Shown here one piece after another: positions 24,146 to 35,314 of a DNA stretch of 64,000 nt. The stretch's first letter is position 1; each line of letters starts with the position of its first letter. The DNA is taken from assembly GCF_000234665.1 (NCBI RefSeq), contig NC_018333.1, positions 926,339 through 990,338 of the forward strand, written 5' to 3'. The notes below the pieces were generated by a model. The model was not told the DNA's origin, did not search any database, and was given only the letters and a program-made list of their open reading frames with translations. The stretch is from Leishmania mexicana MHOM/GT/2001/U1103 (taxonomy: Eukaryota > Euglenozoa > Kinetoplastea > Trypanosomatida > Trypanosomatidae). Made by a program: the position numbers and the translations under genes.

Positions 24146-24739
24146 TTACTGGGCCTTGCGCTCCATGTCCTCAAGCTGCTGCTCCACTGACGCCTTCTTG
24201 GGCTCTCCGTGCGTCTTGAGCATGCCGAGCCACTTGTCAATGTAGGCGCGCACCTGCTTCATTGCGTGTTCGATCTCCTTCTGCTTCTTCTGATATGCCA
24301 CCGGGGCTGTGAAGGCAACGATAAGGATGACCAGCATCAGTGTCGTGTCGCTCATCCAGTTGCCGAGGAAGGCCATCACAAGGGTGCCCATGAAGAACTT
24401 GGCAGACGCCACGTAGTCACGCCACGTGAGGAGGGAGATCGTGCAGTCCACCAACTTGGTCACGCACGGGCGCACAGACTCGTAGGCACGGTCCATGCTA
24501 GCGGTCACGTCATCGGGCGACGTCACGATGGTACGCTTCGTCACGGCAGCGGCGGCACCAGCGATGAGGAGAATGGAGACGATGCGAGACACAAACGTTG
24601 TCAGCGTGTACTCGGCAAAGACGAAGATGGCCCACATCGTAAAGAAGAAGCAAAAAATGACGCTAGACGCGACCGGGCGGTTCCACGTCACGACATCCCT
24701 CAGCGTGAGCCCCGTGAACTCCTTCGCGATGGCCGACAT
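24146..24739 (-). CDS. Reticulon-domain membrane protein
   Basis: The protein is 197 residues with the layout of a reticulon homology domain. A short N-terminus leads to a W-containing entry segment (VVTWNRPVAS, about 16-25). A long hydrophobic hairpin follows (about 24-66), then a hydrophilic loop (about 67-110) containing LLTWRDYVAS, a second long hydrophobic hairpin (about 113-150), and a charged C-terminal helix rich in Lys, Glu and Gln. Reticulons insert as wedges into the endoplasmic reticulum and shape tubules. Size, twin hairpins and the W-R/W-N entry motifs support the call. The ATG at 24739 is preceded on the minus strand by a pyrimidine tract (about 24836-24848). No ER retrieval motif was seen at the C-terminus (ends ERKAQ). 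Confidence 0.85.
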   Translation of the reverse strand: MSAIAKEFTGLTLRDVVTWNRPVASSVIFCFFFTMWAIFVFAEYTLTTFVSRIVSILLIAGAAAAVTKRTIVTSPDDVTASMDRAYESVRPCVTKLVDCTISLLTWRDYVASAKFFMGTLVMAFLGNWMSDTTLMLVILIVAFTAPVAYQKKQKEIEHAMKQVRAYIDKWLGMLKTHGEPKKASVEQQLEDMERKAQ

Positions 24740-25750
24740 GAGCTCGTGGTGTGGGTTAAGGGGAGGGGGGAGTAGGTGTGTGTATATATGTATGCGGGTA
24801 TGGTGAACAGCTGGAAAAGCTGAAGATACGACACTGGAGAAGAGAGAAGTGGCCAGGAAGCGAGTGGGGGAGAGAAAGAGATGAAAGTGAAATAGGTAAA
24901 GGACACTAAGGTGAGGGGAGAAAGGGGCAGGGGCGTGTAGGCGAAACTGGTAGGCTGCACGGAGGTTGCCGCGAGTATCCCCAAGGCGAGGCGGATGTGG
25001 GCACGTGTGTGATGAAGATCGAAGACGGGAGAGTGTGGCAACAACAGAATCGCCACGAAGGTGTCACGCGCGGGTACATGCGTCGGTGTGGCACGGAACG
25101 CAAGAGGGAAGGGAGTACGGAGAGAGAGGGAGGGAGAAAAAGGGCGGAGTTGTAGAGCGAGCGAGAGAGAGCGAGGGCACAGACAGCGGCATCAGAAGGT
25201 AGGGGGTGGCAAGGAAATGGCATTTGTCAGGGTGCGGGCGCGTGTACTCACTCCGTGGCCGGAGTATTCACGAGGTTCCAACATCGGCCGTCAAGACGGA
25301 GAAGAGAGCAGAAAGTGCGCTCCACCCCTACGGCTTAGTGTGAGCAACAGAAACGGTGTTGTGCCACAGCAAAGAACTTGGCAGCAGGAGGAGGGTGGGT
25401 GGGTGGGTGGGCTGCATGATTCGATGGGGGGGGGGGGCTGGCGGTACACGGTGCGTGTCCTCTGCGAAACGTGTTCGCAGTAGAGTGACGGAGGATGGGC
25501 AAGAGAGCATGATCGGCCCTGTGAGGCAAACCGTCGCGCTTCCAAGGAGATCGGTGGCGGGGAAAGGAAAGGTTTGGGTGCACAGATGCAGGTGCGAGCA
25601 CAGTGTCACGAACGAAGAATCGGTGAGTGAGAGAAGCAGCACCACAACAGAGAACGAGAAAGCAAGCACATCAGTCAAGAAGGACAAAGGAAAAGGCGAG
25701 GGCTCCGCGCGGAAGGCCTACGCGCAAATTGGGTCAAGGCAAGTACGCAG
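24740..25750. other. Intergenic region between reticulon and transferase-like genes
   Basis: No gene seen. Plus strand is G-rich, with a G-quadruplex-type run at 25393-25411 and a 12-base G run at 25426-25437. It should hold the 3' UTR of the transferase-like gene and the 5' UTR/splice region of the reticulon gene. Confidence 0.5.
25393..25411 (+). other. G-quadruplex-type motif
   Basis: Five consecutive G3 blocks separated by single T, a near-ideal parallel quadruplex pattern. It is followed 14 bases later by a run of 12 G. It lies on the non-template-like (antisense) strand of the cluster, so the RNA would carry the C-rich complement. Confidence 0.85.
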
Positions 25751-27271
25751 CTAGGGCTTACTCTTGGCAAGCGGGCTGTTCCCCTCGTAGTAAGGAACCA
25801 TCCCCTTGTGAGAGCGCAGGTAGGCGTCAATGTTGCACTCTGGCACAGCGTCGCGCGCCGCACTCCAACGACGGTAAAACACGTCTCGTGGCATGTCGAC
25901 GGCGCCGAAGTGCTGCTCGAAATGTCGCATATACTCCACGCAGAATCCCCAGTACCAAAGGGTGTACCCGCACCGCTGCAGCGCCTCGCCGATCAGCTTC
26001 GTCAGGAAGGTGCCGAGTCCGTCCTTGCAATGCCGCAGCGTATACATGGTGTAGTCGTGGTACGCACACCCCACCGCTATGCCGCAGCAGCCCGCCACCA
26101 CCTCACCTGTCGCCTTCTCCACCAGCTCAATGCACAGAAGCCGTACGTTGTTTGCCTTATCTGCCTCTTCGGCTGGTGAGGCGGCGGTGCCTGTGCTAGA
26201 CAATGTGTCCCTGCTGCTGCACTGACCCATGAGGTGGATGAATATGTCGTTGAGCCACGTGCTCCTCTTGTTCTGTCCGTGATACGAGTATGCCCTCTGC
26301 AGGCTTGCCACGACACTCGCAGTGTCATCGCCGACAGCCACCACGTACGCGCCGGAGCGGATGACACGCCGGACCTTGCTCTGATGGCGCCACGGATACA
26401 AGGAAGCTGTGGCATCGCGACTCGCTGCGCTCCACAGAGCCCTCGAGCCCTGCTGGTGTGTCGACGAAGCGGCAGGCACGGCGGGCGATTCCGGTGCAAG
26501 GTCCAGCGTGTATCGTGTGTCGCCGTTGGGGAGCACAAAGAACATGACCACGTGTTGCGGCCCTATCCTCAGCGACTCCGGCAGCGAAAAAAGTCCGTTG
26601 TACCACAACCCCCGCATGAATGGGAGAGCCGTGGTGGCCTCCAGCGGATTCGGCGGTACATAAAACATGAACTTCTCTGCGCCCTGTGCAAGGATGCAGC
26701 GCGTGAACTCCGGATGGAAGACAAGAGAGCCGCGGTCAACTACATGCAGCGATACCGCGCGCAAGTCCAGTGGCGCACGCCAGCCCTCGGTTTGCACCTT
26801 CAGCACCGCTGTCGCGGTGCTCCCGCTTTCGCTGCCTTCCATCGACCAGCTCAGCGTCGCCACGTACTCCGAGGACGGATGCAGACACCACAGAGTGGCG
26901 ATGTGCTGCACCTTGCGCGCTACCTCCGCCCGTGCCGACGCGCGCACCATCGACTCCGTGAAGACCCTCTCAAGGGTTGCGCCAGAAGTCACTACGGATG
27001 CAACTGGCAGTTGCGCCTGCACAAGTGCGTCGCGCTCCTCAGGGACTTCCTCGTCGTCACTCCCGTCTCCGACGAGCATAGAGGTCAGTCCCTTCACCTC
27101 GAACGGGTGCGACGCGGAGAATGTGGCCCAATTCAGTCCACAGCCCAGAAGAACGGGATGCGACGTCGCCTTCGTCTTCGTCGTCGTCCCGTCACTTGCG
27201 GTGGTTTCGACTTTAGCGGGGGTGTGCGGGTGCATGTCTCTCAGGCAACGTCCTCGCTGAGGGCGTTGCAT
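25751..27271 (-). CDS. Divergent leucyl/phenylalanyl-tRNA-protein transferase-like protein
   Basis: The protein is 506 residues from the ATG at 27271, with an alternative ATG at 27235. The open frame upstream is translated (CA)n repeat and has no suitable start. Residues about 295-470 follow the order of bacterial Aat. SKVRRVIRSGAYVVAVGDD stands for the SRS.+R..... YRVT block; STWLNDIFIHLM for the conserved GTWIT...AY..LH; ELVEKATGEVVAGCCGIAVG for S.EVW....LVGG.YGVA.G; and MRHFEQHFGAVDMPRDVFY for the H.ASLGA.EIPR..F end. An upstream LWYNGLFSLPESL (about 221-233) resembles the YRQGIFPW region. Where Aat has LIDCQ, with the catalytic Asp and a Gln, this protein has LWYWG, so classical activity is doubtful. 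The first ~200 residues are specific to this lineage. Aat enzymes add Leu/Phe to N-termini to create degrons. Fold assignment fairly confident; activity unknown. Confidence 0.75.
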   Translation of the reverse strand: MQRPQRGRCLRDMHPHTPAKVETTASDGTTTKTKATSHPVLLGCGLNWATFSASHPFEVKGLTSMLVGDGSDDEEVPEERDALVQAQLPVASVVTSGATLERVFTESMVRASARAEVARKVQHIATLWCLHPSSEYVATLSWSMEGSESGSTATAVLKVQTEGWRAPLDLRAVSLHVVDRGSLVFHPEFTRCILAQGAEKFMFYVPPNPLEATTALPFMRGLWYNGLFSLPESLRIGPQHVVMFFVLPNGDTRYTLDLAPESPAVPAASSTHQQGSRALWSAASRDATASLYPWRHQSKVRRVIRSGAYVVAVGDDTASVVASLQRAYSYHGQNKRSTWLNDIFIHLMGQCSSRDTLSSTGTAASPAEEADKANNVRLLCIELVEKATGEVVAGCCGIAVGCAYHDYTMYTLRHCKDGLGTFLTKLIGEALQRCGYTLWYWGFCVEYMRHFEQHFGAVDMPRDVFYRRWSAARDAVPECNIDAYLRSHKGMVPYYEGNSPLAKSKP

Positions 27272-29692
27272 CCTTGGTAAAGATGTGTCGCGTCTTTGCA
27301 CACCACTCCGCCCAGTATATGTATCTGTGTGTGTGTGTGTGTGCGTGTGTCCCCTAATCGGCTGTGTCGTCGCTCGACAGCAGTGCGCACCCCACCGGCT
27401 TCTTGTCGTGCCCTTTACCACAGGAAACAGCGAGGCAACCACAGCACTTGACAAAGAGCTCTTTTTTGTTGATGTTCGATCTCTTTTTAAAAAAATACGC
27501 AGCCCCTCTCCCCTCCCCTCCCGTGTTGGTGTCCGGTGTGCGACGCTAGCGCTCCCCGTGGTCCTCGAGGCACGGACCTGTAAGCGCGCGATTCTAAGAC
27601 ACAGCTGCACGAGGCGATATCTTGCGTCACAAGATGGCGAAGCGTGCAGATGAAGGAAGTTGAGAGCATCGGGGTACTGTATGCGACTTCTGCCAGAAGG
27701 GAGGGGGCACCTCTGCTTCTGGCGAGTGTGCGCACGTCTCAGCTTTCCGTTACGCTTGTCTCGACAAGGGAAAGCACACACGCGCGCTGCGGCGGCATTA
27801 CCGAGATGCTCCCTTCGTCGCTGGTACTTCGTGTAGAAATGAAAGGGAGCGCATAAGTGGTGTGTAGAGAGTTACGTCAGTCAGGGATAGAGGGAGAAAA
27901 AAAATGAGGAGGAGGTGAGGAAGGAGATGGAAAGCCGAGTCGAACGGCAAAATGCATACACCTACGCGCGACGATGAACGGAGAGTCCAACACGGAACGC
28001 TTAACAGAGTGGCAGGCTGCTACGCGTTTCTGTGCCGTCCTCGGTGACCTACCCACCCCACCACCACAGCGACTCGCGCTAGGATGCGCAGATGTTGGCG
28101 ACTTGTTTTCGATCGGTGCGCGTTTTACACTGTCCGAGGTGGAGGTGGAGGGTCCCTGGAGCGGTGCCTGCAGGGTTCACTTTGGATCGCCACTGCTTCC
28201 TGTCGTTGGTCTCGTGCGCACGTTCTTGTGTTTCTTTACCACTTCACCGCTGGTGGACAAAGCTGGCCATCCCCCTTCTCTCCTGCAGTTCCTGTCTGTG
28301 TGCAGGTGCGTGCGATAGGGTAGAGGGGTGAAGTGCTCGCACATGTAGGCACGAGAATGCGCAAGCGCTCCTCGGACAGAGGAGAGGGGAAATGGTAGAA
28401 CAAAAAAACGCTATCACGCGTGCACGCACACATGGAGCCGATACCGATGGAAGACCGCACAGTGCATGCCGTCCCCCCCCCTCTCTCTCCTTCACCTCTC
28501 CTCCCTCTTCATCAAAGCGCATGCGTGCCTGCTCGATGACGCAGAAAGAAGCACACTCCTCCACTGTCATGCGTGTGAGGACTGGTGAACATCTGTGCTA
28601 GTTGGTGTACCCTGTCAGCTAAGGTGCGCACTCCTTTCCCACACCTGCGCTGAAATCGGAGGAGTGTGCAGGCAAGAGAAAAAGGTGCAGAGCACGGACC
28701 GCTCTTGTCCTCAGGCGGAGTCGTCCGAGGGAGCCGGGCATAGGAGAAAGGTGGGAGAGAGGGGTTTGCACAAAGAGACGCAGAGTCGAGGAAATGGGAA
28801 AGGGGAGGCCACCGCTACACCTCGTCGTGACAGAACGAGAACGACGAAACCGGAAGGACACAAGCGAAGCTCGACCACCGCAACACCGAAAAAGACAGCG
28901 AGCCGAAAGAAGAGGGCACGAGGAGAGAGAGGAGGGCCATAACATCATTCGAGTGGGTGGTGTAGAGTACCAAACAACGGAAACGCGACAGGCAAAGCTT
29001 GCGCAGACACAGGCACACACAGACGCACAGATATGAGGGAGAGGAGAGCGCATGCAGACATCGCTGACGAGAACAAGAAGAGGGAGTTCATGGACTGCCA
29101 GGAGGCACCGGGGGCGGGTTAAGTAGGACAAAAAAGAGGGCCAGCACGGCCACACCATTCAATCAAGAATTGGGTGGGTGTGTGTGGGAGGGGGGGGGGC
29201 GGTCGGAACAGTCATAGCGAAAAAAAATAACCGACAAGAGCTACAGAGGAAGAGTAGGGCTTGTGGCAGCTGACGAGGAAACGAAAACAAAGAAAACGGA
29301 AGGAATGCGAGGAGAGAGCCATCCGCCACTTTCTTCCGTTTTGGCTTGTGTGCATACAGGCGGCGTATACTAGAGAGAGAGGGAAGGAGAGAACGCGAGC
29401 GTGCATTATCACGCCGAACGTGAGTGGGCTTGTGTTCTGTGCATGTGGTGACAGAGGGAAGCCGTTACCGTCAACCAACTTTTCATGAGCACATGGCACG
29501 CAAAGCAGGGCCCCTCCACCTCCTTCACTCCTCCAGTGTACCTCTGTCTGCCTGCCATTGCGCGTAGGGCAGAGTCACTCCCCCTCAAACGCTAGCACAG
29601 TGCGCCGCATTCCAGACACACTACTTACGGGCGTACCCATACCAAGACGCAAACACCTACTGACCCATCGCCGAGAAAAGCCGGTTCCCCTG
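27272..29692. other. Intergenic region between transferase-like and FTL genes
   Basis: No convincing gene. Contains a (TG)n run near 27327-27348. 27560-28330 has balanced composition with a 114-codon plus-strand frame (27974-28318) that I do not accept. From 28330 to 29500 the plus strand is purine-rich. Confidence 0.45.
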
Positions 29693-31561
29693 TTACGAAA
29701 GACCCACAATCCTTCCCGTCTCGCAGTCGATATCGATATTGTAGTACGCCGGTCGGGTCGGCAGACCAGGCATCGTGGAGATGTCGCCCAGCAGAGGAAA
29801 CACAAACCTCGCGCCGCAGTTAACGCGGACGTCGCGGATGGGGACAGTAAAGCCGGTCGGCGCCCCGCGCAGCTCGGGGTTGTGCGAGAAGCTGTACTGC
29901 GTCTTTGCCATGCATACAGGAAAGTCGCCGTAGCCCATCTTCTCGAAGTCCGCCAGCTTCTCCTCTACGTCGTTGAGGTACTCCACACCGGCGGCGCCGT
30001 AAATCTCGCGGCACACCGTCTCGATCTTCTCCTTGAGCGACGCGTTGCTTGGGTAAAGCAGCTGGAAGTTTGACGGTGTCGTCTCCGTGACGCGGATCAG
30101 CGCCTGGGCAAGATCGACGGCCCCGGCGCCGCCCTTGGACCAGTGCTCTGTGACCACAACATCCGCCGCGCCACCCTCCTGCGTCGCCAGCTCCGTCACC
30201 AACGCCAGCTCCGCCTCCGTGTCGGTGCTAAACCGGTTCAGTGCCACCACCACTGGCACCCCAAACTTGCGAATGTTCTGAATATGCCGAATAAGGTTGC
30301 TCATGCCGGCACGCAAGGCATCCGCGTTCTCCTTGGCAGCATCCTTTGGCTCCACACCGCCGTGGAACTTCAGTGCGCGCACCGTCGCCACGAGCACCGC
30401 CGCATCCGGCTTCAGCCCGCTCGTGCGGCACTTGATGTTAAAGAACTTCTCACAACCCATGTCCGCCCCGAAGCCGGCCTCCGTCAGCACAAAGCCGTCC
30501 GCACCGGCCAGCTTGAGGGCGATGCGGTCGGCGATGACGCTGCTGTTACCGTGCGCAATATTGCCGAAGGGGCCGGCATGCACCAGCACGGGGGTGCCCT
30601 CCAGCGTCTGCATCAGCGTCGGCTCAACCGCATCCTTCATGAGCACCGTCATGGCCCCGGCACAGCCCACATCCTCAGCCGTCACCGACGCGCCCGCCTT
30701 GCTTTTGGCCACCTGGATCGCTCCCAGGCGCTGGCGCATGTCGGCCAAATCGTCCACGAGCGCCAGAATAGCCATCACCTCGGACGCGACCGAAATGTCG
30801 AAGCCAGTGCGCCGGCTAATACCCTTCTCCGCCTTGCCCATCCCGATCTCGATGTCGCGCAGGAGGCGGTCGTTGACGTCGGTGACGCGGCGCCACGAAA
30901 TAGTGTCAGGGTCGACGTCCAGGCGCGCAAAGCAGACGCGCTCCGCCTCCGTCAGCGCCATGGGGTCCGTTTTGTGGATGCCGAGTTTGTCGAGCCGCTT
31001 CTGCATAATCGGTGTGAATGTTTTCAGCTCGTCGGTGAGACGGCGGTAAAGCGCGGCGTCGTCCTGCGTCCGCTCGTGGAAGATGCGGGTGTCAAGTGCC
31101 GCGGCAAGGAGGTTGTTCGCTGCGGTGATAGCGTGTATGTCGCCGGTGCCGTGGAGGTTAAAATCCTCCATCGGAATCACCTGGCTGTAGCCGCCGCCCG
31201 CGGCACCGCCCTTGATGCCGAAGGTCGGTCCTTGAGACGGTTGGCGAATGCACGCAAAGCAGCGTCGTTTTAGATGAGCACCGAGAGCCTGAGCGACGCC
31301 GATCGTCGTGGTGCTCTTCCCTTCCCCCAACGGGGTGGGGCTCATGCCCGCCACCACGACGTACTTGCCATATGGACTGCCCTCCAAACGCTTCAGGACG
31401 CTCAACTTAACCTTGGCACGGGTGCTGCCGTACGGGCTCAGCTCCGAAAGAAGTATACCCGCGGCCTCGGCGATGCTCGTGATAGGCTGGGCATCGACAC
31501 TCTGGGCAATGTCGATGTCAGCCGGCACCGGCCACACGCAGTGCAACTTTCGGGCGGTCAT
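29693..31561 (-). CDS. FTL: Formate-tetrahydrofolate ligase
   Basis: The enzyme joins formate to tetrahydrofolate using ATP, giving 10-formyl-tetrahydrofolate for one-carbon metabolism. The protein is 622 residues from the ATG at 31561; the frame continues 30 codons upstream but a trans-splice acceptor at 31601-31602 falls inside that extension. The nucleotide-binding loop [10 protein letters not shown] is at about 76-85. It is followed by the family signatures [19 protein letters not shown] (about 106-124) and [17 protein letters not shown] (about 129-145), then [14 protein letters not shown] and [15 protein letters not shown]. The C-terminus ends in the usual [13 protein letters not shown] form, so the protein is complete and monofunctional, without the dehydrogenase/cyclohydrolase half found in animal C1-THF synthase. 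In L. major that half is a separate protein (DHCH1). Likely cytosolic, since no targeting signal is visible. Confidence 0.98.
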   Translation of the reverse strand: MTARKLHCVWPVPADIDIAQSVDAQPITSIAEAAGILLSELSPYGSTRAKVKLSVLKRLEGSPYGKYVVVAGMSPTPLGEGKSTTTIGVAQALGAHLKRRCFACIRQPSQGPTFGIKGGAAGGGYSQVIPMEDFNLHGTGDIHAITAANNLLAAALDTRIFHERTQDDAALYRRLTDELKTFTPIMQKRLDKLGIHKTDPMALTEAERVCFARLDVDPDTISWRRVTDVNDRLLRDIEIGMGKAEKGISRRTGFDISVASEVMAILALVDDLADMRQRLGAIQVAKSKAGASVTAEDVGCAGAMTVLMKDAVEPTLMQTLEGTPVLVHAGPFGNIAHGNSSVIADRIALKLAGADGFVLTEAGFGADMGCEKFFNIKCRTSGLKPDAAVLVATVRALKFHGGVEPKDAAKENADALRAGMSNLIRHIQNIRKFGVPVVVALNRFSTDTEAELALVTELATQEGGAADVVVTEHWSKGGAGAVDLAQALIRVTETTPSNFQLLYPSNASLKEKIETVCREIYGAAGVEYLNDVEEKLADFEKMGYGDFPVCMAKTQYSFSHNPELRGAPTGFTVPIRDVRVNCGARFVFPLLGDISTMPGLPTRPAYYNIDIDCETGRIVGLS

Positions 31562-31600
31562 AGGGGATATACGAGAAGAGTAAAGGCAGCCAACTCTTTT

Positions 31601-31629
31601 CTTGGGAATGAAAAAGAAGAAGAGCAGAG
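31601..31629 (-). promoter_or_regulatory. Predicted trans-splice acceptor of FTL
   Basis: On the minus strand a pyrimidine-rich tract (31607-31629) is followed by AG (31602-31601), giving a 5' UTR of about 39 nt after spliced-leader addition. It lies inside the upstream extension of the frame and so fixes the start at 31561. Confidence 0.6.
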
Positions 31630-31816
31630 GTGGTGGATGGTCCTCTCTCAACCTCTCATCGGCTCGACCGCTGCTGTGGCTCTGTTAGGAGGAGCACTGG
31701 AGAGCGCGTCCGAGTAGAAGCGCGCAAGTGGGGGAGGAAAGAGGGGAGGGGGAGGAGAAGACGTTTGGGAAGAGCAGGGAAGGGGTCTTGGGCGGCGTAT
31801 CCCACACGCCCTTTCG

Positions 31817-31818
<2 letters not shown>

Positions 31819-31849
<31 letters not shown>
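31819..31849. repeat. (TG)n microsatellite
   Basis: About 15 TG units on the plus strand, roughly 190-220 bp upstream of the FTL acceptor. Confidence 0.9.
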
Positions 31850-31853
<4 letters not shown>

Positions 31854-33095
31854 TCGTTGCTGTCCCTCGTTGAGCCTCAAACAAAGAGCGCAAAGAAGAC
31901 AGGAGAGAAAAGAGCCGAAAACACAAATGGCAAGCGTTGATGGCGCCTTGTCTATGGGGGGGAGGGGGGAGGGCCTGGGGCACGCGAAGGAGGGGTTAGG
32001 GTGTAGAGAAATGGCAACCATCACCGCGCCGTTAATCGGTCGGCGCACACACATGATACCAAGTACAGCGCGGAATCAGGCACAAAACAGAGAGAAGAAG
32101 GGGACGAACAGAAGAAGAAATCGCAGGGGAGAGGGTGGCAGACACAGGAACCATCAGTGTATCCAAAGGCGCGCCTTTGGAGCGTCGTTTCGTAATACCG
32201 CCTACACACATGTAGTGGAGACGAGCATGGCGTTGTCCCTTGCAGCCTACAGAGGCCAGGAGAGCCGTCACTGGGATGTGACGCAAGAATGGGCTGCTGC
32301 TGGCGGTAGGCCAGCTACACCACCGCGTAGCGGCTGCAGCCGTCACGTACACGCTCCGCTGCGGCCGCCTCCTCACTCATTCCACCTCTTCCACGCCGTT
32401 GGCAACGCAGCACTCCCACGGAGACAACAGCAGTCAGGGGAGGGGGAGAGGGCATGTAAAGGAGAAAAGACGTGCGGGAGGGAGTACGCGATAAAGATGC
32501 GTGTACTGTACCAATTTGGCAGGCGTGCATCTCCCAGTGTGTGTGTGTGTGCCCATGCCCAACGTGTGGGCGTACGCGTACGTGACTCGTGTCCACTTTC
32601 TATTCTCTTTTCTTTGGTTGGCTCCTCTTATAATCGGTGTCTTCTTTTTTTTGTTCCACACGCGCCTCCGTTGACTGGTGTGTTTGAGTGGCACGTGCGC
32701 GGAGGTGGAGGGACACGGCAGCTCGTCACGTAGCGGGTGTCTCGTTTGCGCTCTCCTTTCCTTTTTTTTCACTACGGTAGGCCCCGGTGGCATGGGTGTG
32801 CGCTGAGCAAGCGCATGTACCACTCCCAGCACCACCGAGAGGGAGGGAGAGACGCGGAGGGCTCGGAGAGTAGCAATATGTTCTCTTCTCACCCTTGCAG
32901 AGAAGCTGTGCAGAAGTTTAGCGCAAAGCGGAGAGGCAGTTGCGTGAAGAAGAGCGACAAGGGCACTGCTTTAAGACTAAGATGTCGTTGTAGAATGCGT
33001 GTGCTAGCGCGAACGACCACATAAACAATACGCACGCGCACCCGCACACAAGCATTGAGGCGGGTCTGTGCGGGTTAACACACTATAAGCAGGCG

Positions 33096-33746
33096 CTAAT
33101 AGCCTCCGCGACCACGACCGCGACCGCGGCCGCCGCCACGGCCCATGTTATACGGGTTGAAACTCTGGCTCATCATTCCAGCCATCATGGCCAGCGCAGC
33201 GATCTGCTGCTGCATTGGGTTGCCCGCACCTCTACCGCGCAGCGCGTACGCACCGCCACGTGAGATGCCGCGTTGAAATGCGGGAATATTGTCCCGCTTC
33301 ATTGCCACCTTCAGTGGTTTTCCATGCAGCGACTGCCCATCCTTGAGGATAGCCGCGTGTGCCTGCCCTTCGGTTTCAAACTCGACATAGGCGGTACCTT
33401 TCGGGTTGCCCTGACGGTCCTTCAAGACCGTCACGCGCGTGATGGCACCGCAGGAGGCGAAAAAGACGCGCAAATCCGCGTCCGTGGTTCTCAAGTCAAG
33501 GTCGCCGACAAAGATGGAGGTGTTCGTCTTGGTCTGCCCGCTGCTTGCTGCCGCCGCAGCAGCCGTCTTTCGTGTGCCCTCGTCCTTGGCGGCCGACTCC
33601 TGCAGTGCCTTGAGCTGCATGTCTTCCTGGAGGCTGTCCACCTGCCGCTTCATTTCCTCCAGCTCCGCCTCAGCGTCCATGTCGACGTTGAACTGGTCCT
33701 CTGCAGAGATCATCTCGCTTCCGTGGTCACCTTGGTTGCTAGACAT
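33096..33746 (-). CDS. Nuclear poly(A)-binding protein (PABPN1/PABP2)-like RRM protein
   Basis: The protein is 216 residues. An acidic coiled-coil segment (about 24-50, AEAELEEMKRQVDSLQEDM) precedes a single RRM (about 75-150) with RNP2 SIFVGDL (77-83) and RNP1 KGTAYVEFE (116-124). The C-terminus is rich in Arg and Gly, ending in GRGGGRGRGRGRGGY. This order (acidic helix, one RRM, RG-rich tail) is that of PABPN1/PABP2, which binds poly(A) tails in the nucleus and stimulates poly(A) polymerase. After the RRM, KRDNIPAFQRGISRGGAY parallels the PABPN1 segment following its RRM. An Ala-rich linker (61-67) precedes the RRM. A pyrimidine tract on the minus strand (about 33818-33834) lies upstream of the ATG. 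Nuclear location and poly(A) binding are inferred from the family. Confidence 0.9.
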   Translation of the reverse strand: MSSNQGDHGSEMISAEDQFNVDMDAEAELEEMKRQVDSLQEDMQLKALQESAAKDEGTRKTAAAAAASSGQTKTNTSIFVGDLDLRTTDADLRVFFASCGAITRVTVLKDRQGNPKGTAYVEFETEGQAHAAILKDGQSLHGKPLKVAMKRDNIPAFQRGISRGGAYALRGRGAGNPMQQQIAALAMMAGMMSQSFNPYNMGRGGGRGRGRGRGGY

Positions 33747-35314
33747 GGTTCTCGATTCGCTCTATAGACGTCTCCTCTGTAGCTTGCGATCGCGCCGTTG
33801 AACAGCGGCACGCACGCAAACAGGAAAAGAAAGAGTGACCCTCGCGTGCTGCGACAGCTGATGTAGAGAGAGAGATGTGAGTCAGTGAATGGGGAAGGAG
33901 AGGAGGGGGAGGGGGGGGGGGGCAAACAAACAAACGAAAAGGTCGGGTGTCAAGAGAGGGAGGGGTGAGACGACGGGACCTGACAAGGAGAAGGAACACG
34001 AATATGAGCGAAAAAAAGGGAGAAAATCTCCTAATGGACGATGCGCATGTGCGTGTGCGTTCATGTGTGAGAAGCGCGCGAGTAGAGCGTGGGGGTGAGG
34101 AGGGTATGGTGGTATGGGGGGGGGGGGCACAGCAGGAAAGAAAAGGAAAAGGGCATGGGTCGGTGTGCGGGTGATTGGAGTGGAAGCAAAGACGGTGGCG
34201 AGGAGGAGAAGCGAGGGCAGTCCCGCGATTTCCTGTTGTCTCTTTTTCCCTCTTTTGTCTGTTCGACACGCGAGGTGACTCGATGATGTTCTTCTAACGA
34301 GCGTGTGTTGATGGCTTTCACGTCACTTCAGGTAGCAGCAGCAATGATGCCACTTACACATAGGAAGTTCGTGCATTCTTTGCGTTGGAGGGGGGGGGTA
34401 GCTCGGTCGAGTGCAACGGAGACCCCAGGTACATGAAAAGCAAAGAACAAATGCAGAGAACGGCAAGAAACGGACAGAGAACGAGAGAACCAATGTGCCA
34501 GAGCCGCGCCGCAAATGGCCAAGACGACGACAACCAGCTCCATGAAGAGAGAGAAACATGAAGTGCTTAAGCGAGGGGAGGGCTATAAGACATGTGATAG
34601 ACAGCACACAACGAGAGTGTGCCCGTGTTCCAGGGGTGATTGCGCTTGTGTGTGTGTGTGTGTGTTGAGAGGAGGACCGAAGAGGAGTAGGTCCCAGCTG
34701 TACATGCATTCCATGCAATAGAAACATCTGCATATATACATCCGCATGCACATACGCACACACATATATATAAAGATGTATACACGCCGAAGTGCCGAGA
34801 AAATGAGCGCGCGAGCGCTGTGCTGAGTACGAAGAGGGTCACGTGAAATGGAAACGACAAAACAGAAGAACGTACGGAGAGCGGAGAGGCCACCAGAACA
34901 CGGGGAGGTGGATGAGGGAGGGAGGAAAGGGGGCGAGGGAGCCGAGCGGCGAAGGCAAAGAATGTCAAATGCGCGGATCGCCCCCTTCGCTCAGCAGTAA
35001 AGCAGGACAAAGAAACAAACAGCATGAAAAGAATGACATCATGACTCGTACAAGAGTATGTCGTCGGCTCGCTGAACCAAGTCTCCTCTTCGGTGTCTTG
35101 TTGACTCGTCCTTTCCCATTTTGCCACCACAGCTGAGAGCACACCCACGTCTTGGGGCCTGAGAGGCGAGGGCGGAGCGGTGGTGGATACCAGAAGCGGC
35201 TCACAAATGCGTTGCAGCACAAGAATCTGTGAAACGCGGTAAAGAATGCGGGAGAGAGATGGTGACAGACGCGCGCAAGCAAGACCAGGGCTGCCAATGA
35301 GTGAGGAGCTTTCT
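33747..35314. other. Intergenic region between PABPN1-like and EF-hand-like genes
   Basis: No gene seen. Plus strand is purine-rich with G runs at 33909-33922 and 34117-34128 and a TG run near 34649-34666. The 374-codon minus-strand frame (34567-35691) overlaps the next gene in another frame and is rejected. Confidence 0.5.

Larger units (their letters stand above)
31562..33095. other. Intergenic region between FTL and the PABPN1-like gene
   Basis: No gene seen besides UTRs. Holds the FTL splice region, a (TG)15 run at 31819-31849 and purine-rich DNA. A compositionally balanced patch (about 32160-32450) could be an old decayed repeat. The 367-codon plus-strand frame at 31630-32733 crosses all of this and looks spurious. 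Confidence 0.5.

Noticed and set aside
27272..27781. 170-residue extension of the transferase-like protein
   Set aside because: Contains a His/Thr repeat from (CA)n DNA and no better start; the conserved part begins much later.
27974..28318. 114-codon plus-strand frame with balanced composition
   Set aside because: Wrong strand for the cluster, no recognisable domain, and no splice tract on the plus strand.
31630..32733. 367-codon plus-strand frame
   Set aside because: Runs through the FTL splice region and a (TG)n tract on the wrong strand; its product is basic low-complexity sequence.
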